DNA of 64,000 nucleotides from Corythucha ciliata (lineage: Eukaryota > Arthropoda > Insecta > Hemiptera > Tingidae): NCBI GenBank assembly GCA_038030265.1, contig CM075939.1, forward strand, positions 37,181,253-37,245,252. Reading direction: 5' to 3'. The notes below the pieces were generated by a model that worked only from the letters and a program-made list of their open reading frames with translations, was not told the origin of the DNA and did not search any database. Below, in pieces: positions 35,304 through 46,601 of the stretch. Made by a program: the position numbers and the translations under genes. How positions within the stretch are numbered: position 1 is the stretch's first letter; every line of letters starts with the position of its first letter.

Positions 35304-36166
35304 TGCCAAAGAAGAGACAGTCATTACATCTACCTGACTCTCCCGGAGGTGCACCTCCGGGAGAGTCTCATGAGACCACAGGACCAAACATGGTGCCAGG
35401 TTTACACGGTCGAAACATGTCTCCCCCAGAAAGATTGAACTTTCTTTGCCCGGAGTGGATGAGTTGGAAACGACGCTGGGACCGGTACCGAACGGGAACA
35501 TTCCTGGATCAATTACCCGAGAAGTATCAAGTGAACCAACTGGTCCACCACTTGGGCCCTGACGCCGAAGACTTGCTCGAAAGGTTCAATTTGTCAGAGA
35601 GGGAATTGGAAAACTATTGGCTCGTTCTGGAAAAGTTTGACGGAGGCAAGAAACCAACGAGCCAATCGACCAATTTCTTCAATTTACGTAACAGAGCCCG
35701 ACGTTGCAAATTTGGAGAATTGCGGACGAACTCATCATGCATAATAATCGAAGGCGTCAATGATTCGAACCTCTCTGAGAAACTACAATTGAAAACGAAT
35801 TTAAAACTCGATGAAGTAGAAAACGAGGTCAGACTGTATGAAAAAGTTCGACGAGAACAAATAGGGGTAGGAGACAAGCCTTTTGAGTCTAGTGGCCCTA
35901 TGGAGGTAGATTCTATCAACAAAGGAACCCGAGTGCCAAGAAAAAAATGTCAACATTGTGGGTTTCCATGCCACAAAGAGGGAACACAATGCCCAGCCTC
36001 AAACAAAACCTGTTTCAAGTGTGAAAAGAGTGGGCATTTTTCGAAGGTCTGCAAGAGTGTGCCCAGAGCAGATATCACGTTGGTCGAGAGTGAGACAGGC
36101 TCAGAGGAATCAGCATTTATAGGGAATGTTTCCGAAATAAACGCATTTTTATCCCCATTTATATAG
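35303..36166 (+). CDS. Gag-like protein of Ty3/gypsy element
   Basis: An intact 287-codon frame starting at the ATG at the LTR edge. The C-terminal part carries two zinc-knuckle-like motifs, CQHCGFPCHKEGTQC and CFKCEKSGHFSKVC. The second is a standard CX2CX4HX4C knuckle that binds template RNA. The middle (WKRRWDRYRTGTFL ... FNLRNRARRCKFGELR) fits the capsid-like region of Mag-type Gag. It stays open while pol is broken. It is followed within about 25 bp by the start of the pol remnants. Confidence 0.75.
   Translation: MPKKRQSLHLPDSPGGAPPGESHETTGPNMVPGLHGRNMSPPERLNFLCPEWMSWKRRWDRYRTGTFLDQLPEKYQVNQLVHHLGPDAEDLLERFNLSERELENYWLVLEKFDGGKKPTSQSTNFFNLRNRARRCKFGELRTNSSCIIIEGVNDSNLSEKLQLKTNLKLDEVENEVRLYEKVRREQIGVGDKPFESSGPMEVDSINKGTRVPRKKCQHCGFPCHKEGTQCPASNKTCFKCEKSGHFSKVCKSVPRADITLVESETGSEESAFIGNVSEINAFLSPFI
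35336..35367. repeat. 32-bp perfect palindrome in gag
   Basis: GACTCTCCCGGAGGTG followed immediately by its exact reverse complement, within the first dozen or so codons of gag. Confidence 0.85.
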
Positions 36167-36191
36167 GTAGTACTCATGAAATTATCAAGGG

Positions 36192-38690
36192 TTGGGGAGA
36201 ATGAAAATTACTCCATATAAAATAAAGTTAGAAAATGATTCAAAACCTTGGGCGGCTCGGGCCCCAAGGAAAATCCCCTTCCACCTGAAAAAGGCAACCA
36301 AACAAGAGCTAGACCGTCTAGAATCTTTAGAGATCATCACCAGGATAGAGAAACCGACAGACTGGGTATGGTGGTGGTTCCCAAGTCCGACCCGGGGGAG
36401 GTTCGCATCTGCGTGGATTACTATCGGCTTAATCAAGTTGTGAAACGGGAACGGTTCTTGATGCCCAGTGTAGACGAGTTGTTAGCACAGTTGGTGGGAG
36501 CTAGACTGTAGAAATGGCTATTTCCAACTACCGTTAGACGAGGAATCGAAAAGTCTGACGACTTTTATCACTCCTTTCAGGCGTTACTTTTTCAATTCAC
36601 TTCCAATGGGTATATTTCGAGTGCAGCGGAGGAGTTCCATCGGAATACATTGAAAATCTTGGAAGGAATCCCAGGAGTCTTAGTGTTACTTCGCCTTACT
36701 TGATGATTTTCTGGTTTATGGCAGCACGCAGAAAGAACACGATGAACGTCTTTCCGAAGTCTTAAAACGTCTAATGAAATTCGGGGTAACATTAAACGAG
36801 AAGAAATGTAAATTTAATGTCGCGGAATAAGTTACGTTCTTAGGACACAAAATAGGACAAGCGGGTATTCCGGGGTAGCAGACCCAGAGAAAATTAGTGC
36901 CATTAAAGAAATCGCGACGCACACAGAATATTTTTGGGAATGTGCAATTACTATTCGAAATTTTTACCCCAAATGTCGGAAGTAAGCCACCGCCCACTTA
37001 GGGAATTACTCAGGAAATATATAAGACAGAAAATGGATCTGGGACAGCACACGTGAACGAAGTTTTAAGAAATTGAAGCACATTCTATCCTCGGCTCCTG
37101 TTTTATGACATGAATAAGCCTAAACGCGTACCTGCAGACGCGAGCTCAGTGGGTCTAGGTGCAGTAATGGAACAGGAGGTGTCACCAGGAGAGTGCGGAA
37201 ACCGGTATTTTACGTGTCTCGCAGCCTGTCAGATACGGAAAAAAGATATTCAAATATTGAGCGTGAATGATTAGGAATTGTCTGGGCCTGTGAAAAGTTC
37301 CAAACATATTTGATTGTTGATAACTTCACGATCCTCACTGACCATAAACCCCTTCTTACCCTTTTTGGAAAAAAAACCGTTATTGGAAGACCTAACTCCT
37401 CGCTTACAAAGACTTCGGATGCGTATGACGAGATATTCTCTTATCGACTAGAGCACGTCGCAGGTAAACAATTTTTTACTCCGGACGCCCTTTCCAGAAG
37501 CCCACGAAACGTTGAGTCACCTAACCCCTAAACCGACGGTATAGAGATGTTTGTGAACCAAGTGACGCGGCCTCACGTCAAAGACATTTTATTGCGACAG
37601 CTGATGGTCGCTCAAGAAAATGACTCCGAGACTGTACAGGTGAAACGTTGCATCCTAAATGGACAGGTAAATGAATTAAAAGGAAATCAAAGGTCATTCT
37701 ATCGTTTCGTTAAATGACCTTTACCTGAAAAATGACGTCCTTATGTACAAAGGAAGAGTGGTCATCCCATCAGACATGAGCCACGAGATTTTGGAAAAGC
37801 TACACGATGGTCATAGCGGGGAGAGGAAAAGTCTGCAACTGGCCAAAGTGTCAGTATGGTGGCCGGGTATTTCGAGCGCAGTAAAACAAAGTCCCTAGCT
37901 GTCCGAGATGTCTAGAACATCGCCAACAGCGTCCTGAGCCTCTAATGCCTACTCCTACACCAGCAAAACCATGGGAGATGCTGGGGTCCGACCTCTTTAA
38001 ATGGAAGGGCTCGTGGTATATAATAGTGGTCTCGGATTATTTCTCGAAGTACCTCGACATTAAGGAGTTGAACTCCTTAAAATCATGTAGTTTAATTAGC
38101 TATTTGAAGCAAATCTTCTCCAAATTCGGTATTCCAAAAACCCTACACGTTGCGACAATGGCTCTAATCTGGTCAGTTTTGAAATGAAAAGATTTGCAGA
38201 GATGATGGGATTCGAAATTGTTTCTTCTAGTCCCTTGTTCCCTCAGAGCAATGGTTTCGCCGAAGCTTTTGTCAAAATTGCTAAACGGATAGTCAGTGGA
38301 AATGCCATGCATCTCGGACTTCTGGCTTATCGAAGCACGCCCCTAGATGACGGACTATCGCCAGCCGAATTGCTCATGGGTCGGAAAATAAGGAATAGAC
38401 TCCTTATAGACGATGACAAGTTACGACCAGGCTGGGAAGGTATCATCAAACACGATTGGAGTCAAAAAGATAAAAATGATCAAATGAAGAAACGGTTTGA
38501 TAAAACCCATCGAGTTAAGTCACTCCCAATGTTAAAGGAAGGGGAGAAAGTATGGATTGTGGACAGATCGGAAATATGGCCATATTGAACGACAATGCCG
38601 GGATGCACCACGCCGATACGAAGTCAAACTATGTAATGGTCAACTGATTCAACGCAATCGTCGAGCATTAGTAATGGCGAGGGAGCCAAG
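36192..38690 (+). pseudogene. Pol remnant: reverse transcriptase, RNase H, integrase
   Basis: Recognisable in order: reverse transcriptase (RICVDYYRLNQ near 36400; LLDDFLVYGS near 36695, where the active-site Asp pair remains but the reading frame is disturbed), RNase H (around 37130-37350, ILTDHKPLLTLFG), zinc-binding and core integrase (HDGHSGERKSL near 37805; GSDLFKWKGSWYIIVVSDYF near 37985; then PQSNGFAEAFVKIAK near 38240). Domain order is that of Ty3/gypsy elements. At least four stops or frameshifts split it, so it is dead. No envelope region is seen. Confidence 0.85.
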
Positions 38691-38704
38691 CTAAAGAGGG
38701 GGGA

Positions 38705-38783
38705 TGTTGGGTAGTGATAATATCATATGTTTGGGGTTGTAAAATAAAATCAGTATTGAACTTGTCCTTCACTTATAATATTA
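38705..38783 (+). repeat. 3' LTR
   Basis: 79-bp direct repeat after the polypurine tract. It matches the 5' LTR apart from an insertion near 38750 and point changes. Confidence 0.7.
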
Positions 38784-38949
38784 TGCCAAAAAATTATGTC
38801 CCAAATTCATTACTTTAATTAGCTATAAAATTCTTATTGGCCACAGATGCAGCACGGCAGACTCTGGGACTCGTAAATAGGGGGTCATACACTATTATTT
38901 TGTACACCTTTCAAGACTATGTATTTCCGGTTGAATGGGACTGTCGCCA

Positions 38950-39230
38950 GTTCACGAACTATTTAGGCAAAGTTCAAGGTGCGAATCGTCAGTTTTGACC
39001 ATTTTTAGGGTAGCTTGAACGTGACATTTTTATGACGCTTCAGCTATTTTTACACCACGAATCGTCAGTTTGGCATCTTTTAAGGAGCGAATGGTTTGTA
39101 ATGACAAGCATTTTCATGGCGCAAATCGTCAATTTAGCCATTCTTTGGGCGAATGGTGCCAGATTTACCAATTTTAGGGCATGAGTAGTCAGTGAGCCTT
39201 GTTATTAGGCCTCAAATGGTCATTATAGTA
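38950..39230 (+). repeat. Family C minisatellite array
   Basis: About nine decayed units (GCGAATCGTCAGTTTTGACC type) between the LTR element and CMPK2. Confidence 0.6.
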
Positions 39231-39391
39231 GATTTCATGAGGGGGGGGGGGATAAGTGGGTTTAGCGTAAGATCCTTGGGATAGTCACAAAACATGGTCT
39301 CCTGAAAACAAAAGGGAAATCACCCTCTTCATAATAGAATCATGAGGACCACCACGCGTGCCTGCGCTCTGGTTGAAACATGAACACGGCG

Positions 39392-40327
39392 CTATATTTC
39401 AAGAACATTAAACGCAGTATTGCCTCTTATGTGAGATAAAACGTCATTCAGCACTGCTTTAGGACTCGGCTCGCAATTTATGACTATCACGCCTGGTTCT
39501 TTCATCTTTTTGAACGTCTCAGTCAACCTGTTGTCATAAATATACCCGCAGTCAAAATTAACCACTTCCAAAAGGAAGTGTCAGTATAGAAGATTTACTT
39601 GATTCTGTAAGGAGCGTTCGCCTTAAGCTTGAGCTCATCTTCACTGAAATTTTTCCTTTTGCTCATTCGCTGCATTCGTACCCCTTCAGAAAGGTCCAGA
39701 AAAAACACAAAATCCGGTCGTATCAAATCGACAGGCCACAGCCATGATTCATTCCCTTCAGACGGATAGTCTTCATCATCGAGTTCACCAATCGCTGACG
39801 CTGCTGTACTATGCCAAAATCTAAACCAGGTTGGTGATTCTCACCCATTAAATAAAATGTCTTCACCTATCCATGACAACTGCTCGCTGTTTCAACCAAT
39901 CCGTTACTTGACACTCGGCCATGTAATTACCGAAGGAATAAAACGCTCGTCTCAGGACTTTGTCCGAATGACCGTCGAAAAATGGGCGGAATTCAGCTAG
40001 GGCATCGGGAGGAGTGCTCGACTGTACGGCGGACAAACGTTTGGACGTGTCACGGCTGAGACGAGACTTGCCCGCTCCGTCCAAACCTTCGAAGACGATA
40101 AATGGAAACGATCTCGAACTGTCGCTCTTTGCCACATGTTTGCTCAACACAACGTCGTACAACTTGAGCAATGATTTAACAGGGTCCAAAGCTGAATACT
40201 GGAAGGATGAAAACAAAAAATAATTGAGTGAGGGAAAAAATTCAAGAACAAAGAAACCATAAGGCAGCGCGGTGTACCTCGGGTTTTAACAAATAGTTAA
40301 TAACGTCCCTTTTTGAACGGAATACAC
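39392..40327 (-). CDS. CMPK2: CMPK2, mitochondrial UMP-CMP kinase 2, 3' part
   Basis: CMPK2 phosphorylates dUMP and (d)CMP in the mitochondrial nucleotide salvage pathway and belongs to the thymidylate-kinase-like family. Exons: 40198-39867 (P-loop EGLDGAGKS at about 40090-40064, then RRAFYSFGNYMAECQ and VVMDR), 39820-39599 (FWHSTAASAIGELDDE ... LWPVDLIRPDFVFFLDLSEG ... LKANAPYRIK) and 39527-39392 (LTETFKKMKEPGVIVINCEP to a TAG at 39394-39392). Phases 2 and 2 match. A preceding exon 40327-40278 (VFRSKRDVINYLLKPE) joins in phase 0 and fits the N-terminal region, but less certainly. The start codon and targeting peptide are not found; upstream exons should lie above 40330. It is convergent with SUPV3L1 across about 8.5 kb of repeats. 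Confidence 0.9.
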
Positions 40328-40609
40328 CTGGAATTGACATATTACGGTCTGTCACTTAGAAGAAGAAAAAGACACATAACACCGGCAAAAGACAGCTTAG
40401 TTTCTTCATCAGCAACACCACAGACTATCAACGTTATCATCCCCCCCCCCAGCGAATGACCAACACCAAGGTGTTTAGCATTTACAAGGTGCTGCGAACC
40501 CCCTCGCAACTGTTTGGGTAGGAGGGTGGGCCCGACGTCACTTGTCGTCCGATTCAGGCCCAGTACCTACGTGAATGAACTTAGCGCTTTATTTCGCCGT
40601 TGAAACAGC

Positions 40610-40860
40610 GAAAAAGGTGCTGATTAGCAAAAAAGGAAATATTCACTTATTCGAGACCACAAATTGAGAAACACATTAATTTGCAGCCATAAATAGGAAA
40701 AAGCAGCAATCAAAGGCTCAGCACAAGCTCTACTGATATACATATTGAAGAAATGTCCATTAGTGGGTTCTAGAGGCAACATCGGGACTAAAATTGAGAA
40801 AATCGCTAACTCGTATAGATAAACGTGAAAAATTCGCTAATAGATTGACAGAAAGTATAG
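40610..40860 (+). repeat. Short family A array
   Basis: A few decayed units (ATTGAGAAAATCGCTAA type) upstream of the CMPK2 exons. Confidence 0.45.
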
Positions 40861-40869
40861 TGTAAGGCC

Positions 40870-41480
40870 CTGTTCACAAGCTCTATGTTTACGTTCTCTC
40901 CGTACGTAATCACTGGCCGAACATATGTCTTTTAAGTGAGGGCTAACAGTTCCTGATGAGCGCCCCACTTTGTCCCAGTCAGTCGCTTCAGGAGCTGGAT
41001 TCGTTTGGTCCCTTTTTCCCGAAAACGCTCGACATTTTTGATCCAGTTCAGCTTATTGTCAGATGTGACTCCCAGATAGGTTGCTTCGCTTGAGCAATGG
41101 GGTCTTGGCCGTATTTCAGTGACACAGGGGGAGGCTTGTTTGACGAAGTGAAAAGCTGAAAGTTGGATTTGTTGGGGTTCACCTGAATGTCATTTTCCTA
41201 GGACCACTTTTGAAGAACCTTCGTGGCTTGGTGCAAGCATTCTTCCAATGCCGAGATGGAACCACTAGTCGCCCAAATTGCTAGGTCGTCTGCATACAGT
41301 ATGCAGCTCAGGCCAGGTTCCTTAGGAGCCGCCGCACCACGTCATCGATCATTAGATTGAAAAGCGATGGGCTGACAACAGAGCCCTGCGGAAGTCCTTA
41401 TTGTTTTGTTTCTAGGGGGAATTGGCCCCCGTCGGGAGTTTTGTTACTCCCAAAACGGATTTTGCAGAGAGTGACATGAT
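40870..41480 (-). pseudogene. Non-LTR (LINE) reverse transcriptase remnant
   Basis: Read on the minus strand, pieces of a non-LTR reverse transcriptase appear in order: GLPQGSVVSPSLFNLMIDD (about 41395-41335), CILYADDLAIWA (about 41305-41270, the catalytic YADD box), LQKWS, YLGVTSDNKLNW (about 41085-41050) and KTYVRPVITYGE (about 40940-40905). Spacing matches Jockey/I/R1-type elements. Frameshifts and stops separate the pieces, and both ends are missing. Confidence 0.8.
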
Positions 41481-41569
41481 TCAAAGATCAATTTCGCGGT
41501 TTTTGCGCCCTTCTTCGCAGATATGACTCAAATGAATAGCAAAATTTTCAGATTTTGCTTCTCTGAAAA

Positions 41570-42540
41570 AATCACCTGAAATTCCCTGATTAGTGGTAAA
41601 TTATACTGCCAGTTTTTGGCCAACATCACAGTTTTAGACGCTACTAAAATCTCCATTTCTGTGCTAAAATTGTCATTTTTGCGCTTAAGGGCTGGGCGTT
41701 TAAACGTTATGGCTTGCAAAATGTTGAATTATGATTGGGGTATTAGCTCATAAGCACAGCTTAGAGCTTAGAAATAAGCGGAACTTTGAACCCATGTGGT
41801 CGACCCGGGCCTAAATCGTGATTCAATCGCCAGATTCTAGGTAAACCCACTAAATTTATTTCTAAGGTGAAAATGGCCGGTTTTGCAGTGAAAACATCAG
41901 TTTTCAGTTAGACAGTTTTAGGGTAAACACTTCAATTTTGGTTTAAAACTCGTCGGTTTTGTGATAAAATTGCCGGTTTTGAGGTAAAACCTCCAGTTTC
42001 AGGGTAAAATTTTCCCATTGAGGGAAAACTGACAAAATTAGTTTAATGGTCTCACAACGGTAACGTTGCTACAGAAATCCCCCCCCCCCCAGGTCTACCA
42101 AATCAGTTCTGTGGTAAACTACCCAATTTCGGGGTAAAATATTCATTTTTGAGGTTAAACCGTCCCATTAGGTTTTGGGGTAAAATCGCCAGCTTTTGTA
42201 CTTAAGACGTTGTACGCTGACGTTATAGGGCAACACGTCAGCTTTGGCGTGAAATCGTCTGTTTTGGTATAAAATGACCACATTTGGGATGAATTTGCCA
42301 GTTTTGCAGTCATTTTTGGCCAAAAAATCATCCGTTTTGGGGAAAACTTTAGTTACAGTGTGACATTGTCAGTTTTGGAGTAAAATATCCCATATTTGAG
42401 AGAAAACATTTGGCGGGAAATCGTACCTGTTTTTGAGGAAAATCGCAACTTGAGGCGGCAGTTTTTAATGCAGAGTTGTCTGTTTTTGTAAGATCATTCG
42501 TTTTTAATCAGTTTGGACCTCCTTCTGCGGTCATTAGGAC
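41570..42540 (+). repeat. Family D minisatellite array
   Basis: Degenerate units of about 20-30 bp with core GGGGTAAAATCGCCAGTTTT, roughly 35 copies. It is distinct in sequence from families A-C and E, but has a similar unit length. Confidence 0.65.
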
Positions 42541-42549
42541 TCTCAATTT

Positions 42550-43980
42550 CACTCGCGAAATAGCGAATTTTCTCAATTTTGACCGGGCGTTAACTACCCA
42601 TTCTAATTAATATGTTGGGTGCTAAATGACGCGGTATCGGTGATGTGACCGCTTCGAAACCGGTTTACACAAATGAAATTAACGTGGGTAGACACATCCT
42701 ATCTGAGATAGTCTTGCGACAAGTCCACAACATCGTTCATAAGATTGAAGTCTTATATACTTATTAAAACGCTAAATCCCCTTGTTATTCTTATTAACTC
42801 GATGTAATATTTGTTGCTGGGGGTCTACGTGTTGCAAGAATAAGGATTATAAGGAGATAAATGTGGATGCGATCTCGTCGTTAAATCCCACGCCCCACCA
42901 TTTTTAAGCCACTGGTGGGAGAGGGGGATGATTTGTCATTTATTGCGTTAAAGTGATATTTTTGGACTGAATTCCAAGCAATAATTGCCTTTCACGAGGC
43001 ACAATAACACGTTTAAGGCACACAAATACGCTTATTTTTACTGGGACAAAGTTACTGATTTTGCACGTTTATACCTTGTTTTTTCCGATATTATCTGTGA
43101 TATCTCTCTCAAAAATGGACCACCATCAATTTTGAGGAAGTCATTGGAAAGCCCACAGAACGGACATGTTTTTCTGATATTGGGACCATATCGGAAGCAT
43201 TATAAGTTCGGCAGAAATCGTCGCTGAATTATAGGAGAAATTTAAAAGAAGTCACTTTCGCCATTTGTGGAAAATCACAAAAAATACTGAGTTCGTTTAC
43301 AGCGGTTCAAAACACTGTTTTCAGAAGTGAAATTTTGTGGACTTTTTAAAACCGTCAACAGTTTTTTTCTAAGCCCAGCGGTTGGGCCGTAAAATCGAGA
43401 TTTTGGAGAAAAAGTAGGCAGTCGATGAAAAAACACAATTGTATGCAATCTCAGAAGGAAAGCATTTGCGACCCCATGTTCATAGGGTCATTTTGGTCGC
43501 AAATACTTGGTACTACAACATACTTCAGTATATGCATTTCCTCCTGAATCACCCTGTATATAAAATACCAATTTACGAATTTTTCACAATAAGAACATAT
43601 TTTTGCGTGTCGAGTTGCCTAAAAAATCAATTTCGTGGATTTTTGGTGTTGAAAACCGCTGATTTTTTTTTCAATATAAACCCTTTTTTGCAGGTTTTAT
43701 TCACACCAAAAAATCTCGGATTTCGCTCTCTAAAGCCCTGTCCACATGTTCAAACTTTTCTTCAAACTCAAATGCAAAAGAGCGCATCAAATGGGTTTGC
43801 ACCAACATAATACATACAGGGTGTTTCTGAAATGGATGTCAATATTTAGGTGGTGAATTGACGATGATTTCCACCTCCTGATTTCAGAATATAACCCTGA
43901 AAAAAGACAATCGGACATTACGAGGTGTTCAAAAAAAAAAAAAAAAAATCTGACATTTTCTCCAGTGAAGTTGCCCATCA
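42550..43980. other. Intergenic, no gene recognised
   Basis: No recognisable coding sequence. ATCACCCTGTATA (43548) and ATACAGGGTGTTTCTG (43813) face each other and may be the ends of an unidentified transposon. A 19-bp A-run occurs at about 43929. Confidence 0.35.
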
Positions 43981-43989
43981 AGGGCTTCC

Positions 43990-44620
43990 TAGCACCCCCT
44001 AATTCACGGCTAAAAATGAGAAAACCGCTAATTCCGGCCTTTAAAATGGAAATGAAACGCTCGTTCGCAGCTAACTTGTAGAAAATAAAGGTTAAATTCG
44101 TGGCTAAATTGGCAAAAAGCGCTTATTAGCAGCTAATATGAAGATAAAGGCACTGATTCGCTGATCAGTTTGAGAAAATCTGCTCATTACTAAAAGTGCG
44201 AAATAGCACTAATTCGCGGCAAAAATGTCAAAAAACGCTCATTCGTCGATATAAAAAGGGGAAAAACGTCAATACCCGGAGCAAAGTTGAGAAAATTCGC
44301 TACTTTCACGGCTAAAATTGAGGAAACGCAGTAATTCGCGGCTAAAATTGAGAAATAGCGCTAATTTTCGACAAAAAAAGTTGTTCTTGGCTAATGAAAT
44401 AACAATAAATAAATAATTGGATAATTCGAGGCTAAAACCGAGAAAAACCTCGCGCGCTTATTCCGACAAAAATTGAGATAAAGCGCTCGCCCGCTGCTAA
44501 AATTCAGTAAATGCGTTAATCGCGGCTAAAAGTTGACATGAGGCGCTCATTCGCAGCTAAACTGGAGAAAGGCAATGAATCGCGGATTAATTTGAGAAAA
44601 ACCGCTAATTCATGGGTGAA
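43990..44620 (+). repeat. Family A minisatellite array
   Basis: About 20 plus-orientation units (GCGGCTAAAATTGAGAAA type), several well preserved around 44310-44360. Confidence 0.75.
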
Positions 44621-44849
44621 ATTAAGGGCGGCATCATGGGAGGAACCCAGCTCATCTTCTCGTTTGATCGAAAAGCTTTACCGATTTTCGGATTCCCCAA
44701 AAGTTTCAATTTTAGTCACCTTTCCAACATCGAGCTCATCCCACGATCGATTTCAATTCGACGCGTGCGGCCCCTGAAAACGAGCGCAAGCGGCCAATTA
44801 GCCGGGTTGCCGATTGCGAGGTCACCGTTCGACCAAAGGTGGTTTATTT

Positions 44850-45065
44850 AGCCAGCGAAACACGCGGTGAAAAACCCCTGAAATTGCATTTTTGATGAGT
44901 GGTTTTCTAAGCGACCGAAACCCGCAAAATTGCTCTTTTAGCTACCGAAATTGATTTTTTATAGCTAGCGAAGCCCAAGAAATTAGTTTTATAGGGAGTG
45001 AATCCCTCAAAATTGTTTTTGGTGAGCAAAAGGGCACAAAATAGTGAGCAAAACCAGCGAAATTG
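44850..45065 (-). repeat. Family B minisatellite array
   Basis: A handful of decayed units with GCGAAACCCGCAAAATTG phrases. Confidence 0.45.
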
Positions 45066-45069
45066 CACA

Positions 45070-46600
45070 AAATGCCCCTGGAAAGTTCCCGATTTGTCCC
45101 AGAGCAGTAGTCCCAAATCGGCCAAAGTTGGCACTTGGCATATTATATGATTATAGATTATAAGAAATCGTCGATAGGGGCAACGAGTAGTTCATTTTGA
45201 GCAGAAAAATAATATTTCCAATAAGTAATTATAAGAAAAATAAAATTCCTGGAAAAAATCGTTTCCTGTTCGTTGAAGTCTGCTGCGACTGCAACTATAA
45301 ATAGTCACCGCATTTCGGCACCAATTCTTGATTTCATAGTCCCATTTCGATCTCCAGAATAGTCTACAGCTCTCTATGAATAACGGGAGTAATTTAAATG
45401 AGTGATAAATTACGCGCCAGTGAATTTCCCGGTAATTAAGGGACGATGCACCGGAACCATTAATTCGTCGAACACCCCCCTCCAACTGACAACAGCACTC
45501 AAGTTGGGATATCAGTATCGTTATTTTTGCATCAGTCCCGGGTTCAAAGGGCTCGTTTTTGTGTTCACAGGATATTGTGCTTATAGAGACACTTTTACAA
45601 ATTTTACAAGTGACTTTAAAACCTCGATACTCGATATCTTCAAGCGGAAACGTTAATGTCAATCAACGCGTTGTATATTTCCCAGTTTCGTCTTGTTAAC
45701 ATTCATAATTTATTATTGGTGTACAATTATCCATTTTTTCAGTTTCTTTATCTTAATTATTGTTAGATTATAATATGTTTACAATTTCGATGAGTGTCTC
45801 AATAGTGTTTTTGAAAAAGTTACAGTTCTGAAGACCGTATAAAGGTACAACCTCTTGATAATTGTACGCACCTAGTACAATGGGAACTTTTTTCGTACCT
45901 ACACCCAAATAGCTTACACTTTTTAAGGCACTTTTTGTTTTTTAAGAAAAAAAAGATGGTTTATTCGAGTATAGGTCTACTCGTTTGTCGTTCAGAGCAG
46001 GTAGGCCAGGGGCAAATGGAGCCATTTCGGGATTGACAAAAGCAGGAATTATTACAAAAGGACGCTTTTTGGGGCAGCTCTAGGAGACAAACGAACAAGA
46101 CCTGTTATGTATAATTTGCAACCATGGGCTAAGCCCCACCACCATAACATGTCGTTCCAAAACGCGAGCTCTTTTTATTTAAACTAATTTTTAATTAGTT
46201 ATTTTTATTTACACGTGTTTAACCCTAAAAATTCGATTTCATTATTTACAACGAGCAAGTTCGGTGCTTTTTATTTTAAAAAATACACTTTCGTCTAGAA
46301 TTGATAAGCATTGCACTAAGGGAATGATTGAAGGAATGTTGGAATATTATGAAAAGGTAGCTTAGCGACCACGGGGATAGGAAGACTTGATTCACACCAT
46401 TTTTTAGAAACATTTTATGCTCTTAATGTGAGAGGTTTCAATGGGTCGGCACTTCGGCAGCCTAAAGTTTATTCCTTTCTCTCATGAGCATGCTATAAGC
46501 CAAAATAATGAAAGAAAGGCAGGAGAGAAGGAATTCATAAAATTGTTATTTTTTTGAGCGTTGAAACTATTAAACCAAGTTTCACCTCAACGTAGCCGGT
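45070..46600. other. Downstream region of epsinR, no separate gene recognised
   Basis: Should contain the 3' UTR of the minus-strand epsinR gene. AATAAA on the minus strand occurs near 46175. The 156-codon minus frame at 45192-45662 matches no family I know. Confidence 0.35.
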
Positions 46601-46601
46601 C

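Larger units (their letters stand above)
35231..38783 (+). mobile_element. Ty3/gypsy LTR retrotransposon (Mag-like), decayed
   Basis: Very short direct terminal repeats, 35231-35303 and 38705-38783, start TGTTGGGTRGTGATAA and differ by a 6-bp indel and several substitutions. The right LTR is preceded by a polypurine tract (AAAGAGGGGGGA, about 38693). Gag with CCHC knuckles is followed by reverse transcriptase, RNase H and integrase regions broken by stops and frameshifts. Short LTRs of this size are typical of Mag elements. I see no clear target duplication and no obvious primer-binding site after the left LTR. Confidence 0.85.

Noticed and set aside
45192..45662. 156-codon minus-strand frame
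   Set aside because: No recognised motif, and it lies in the downstream region of epsinR without matching its phases.
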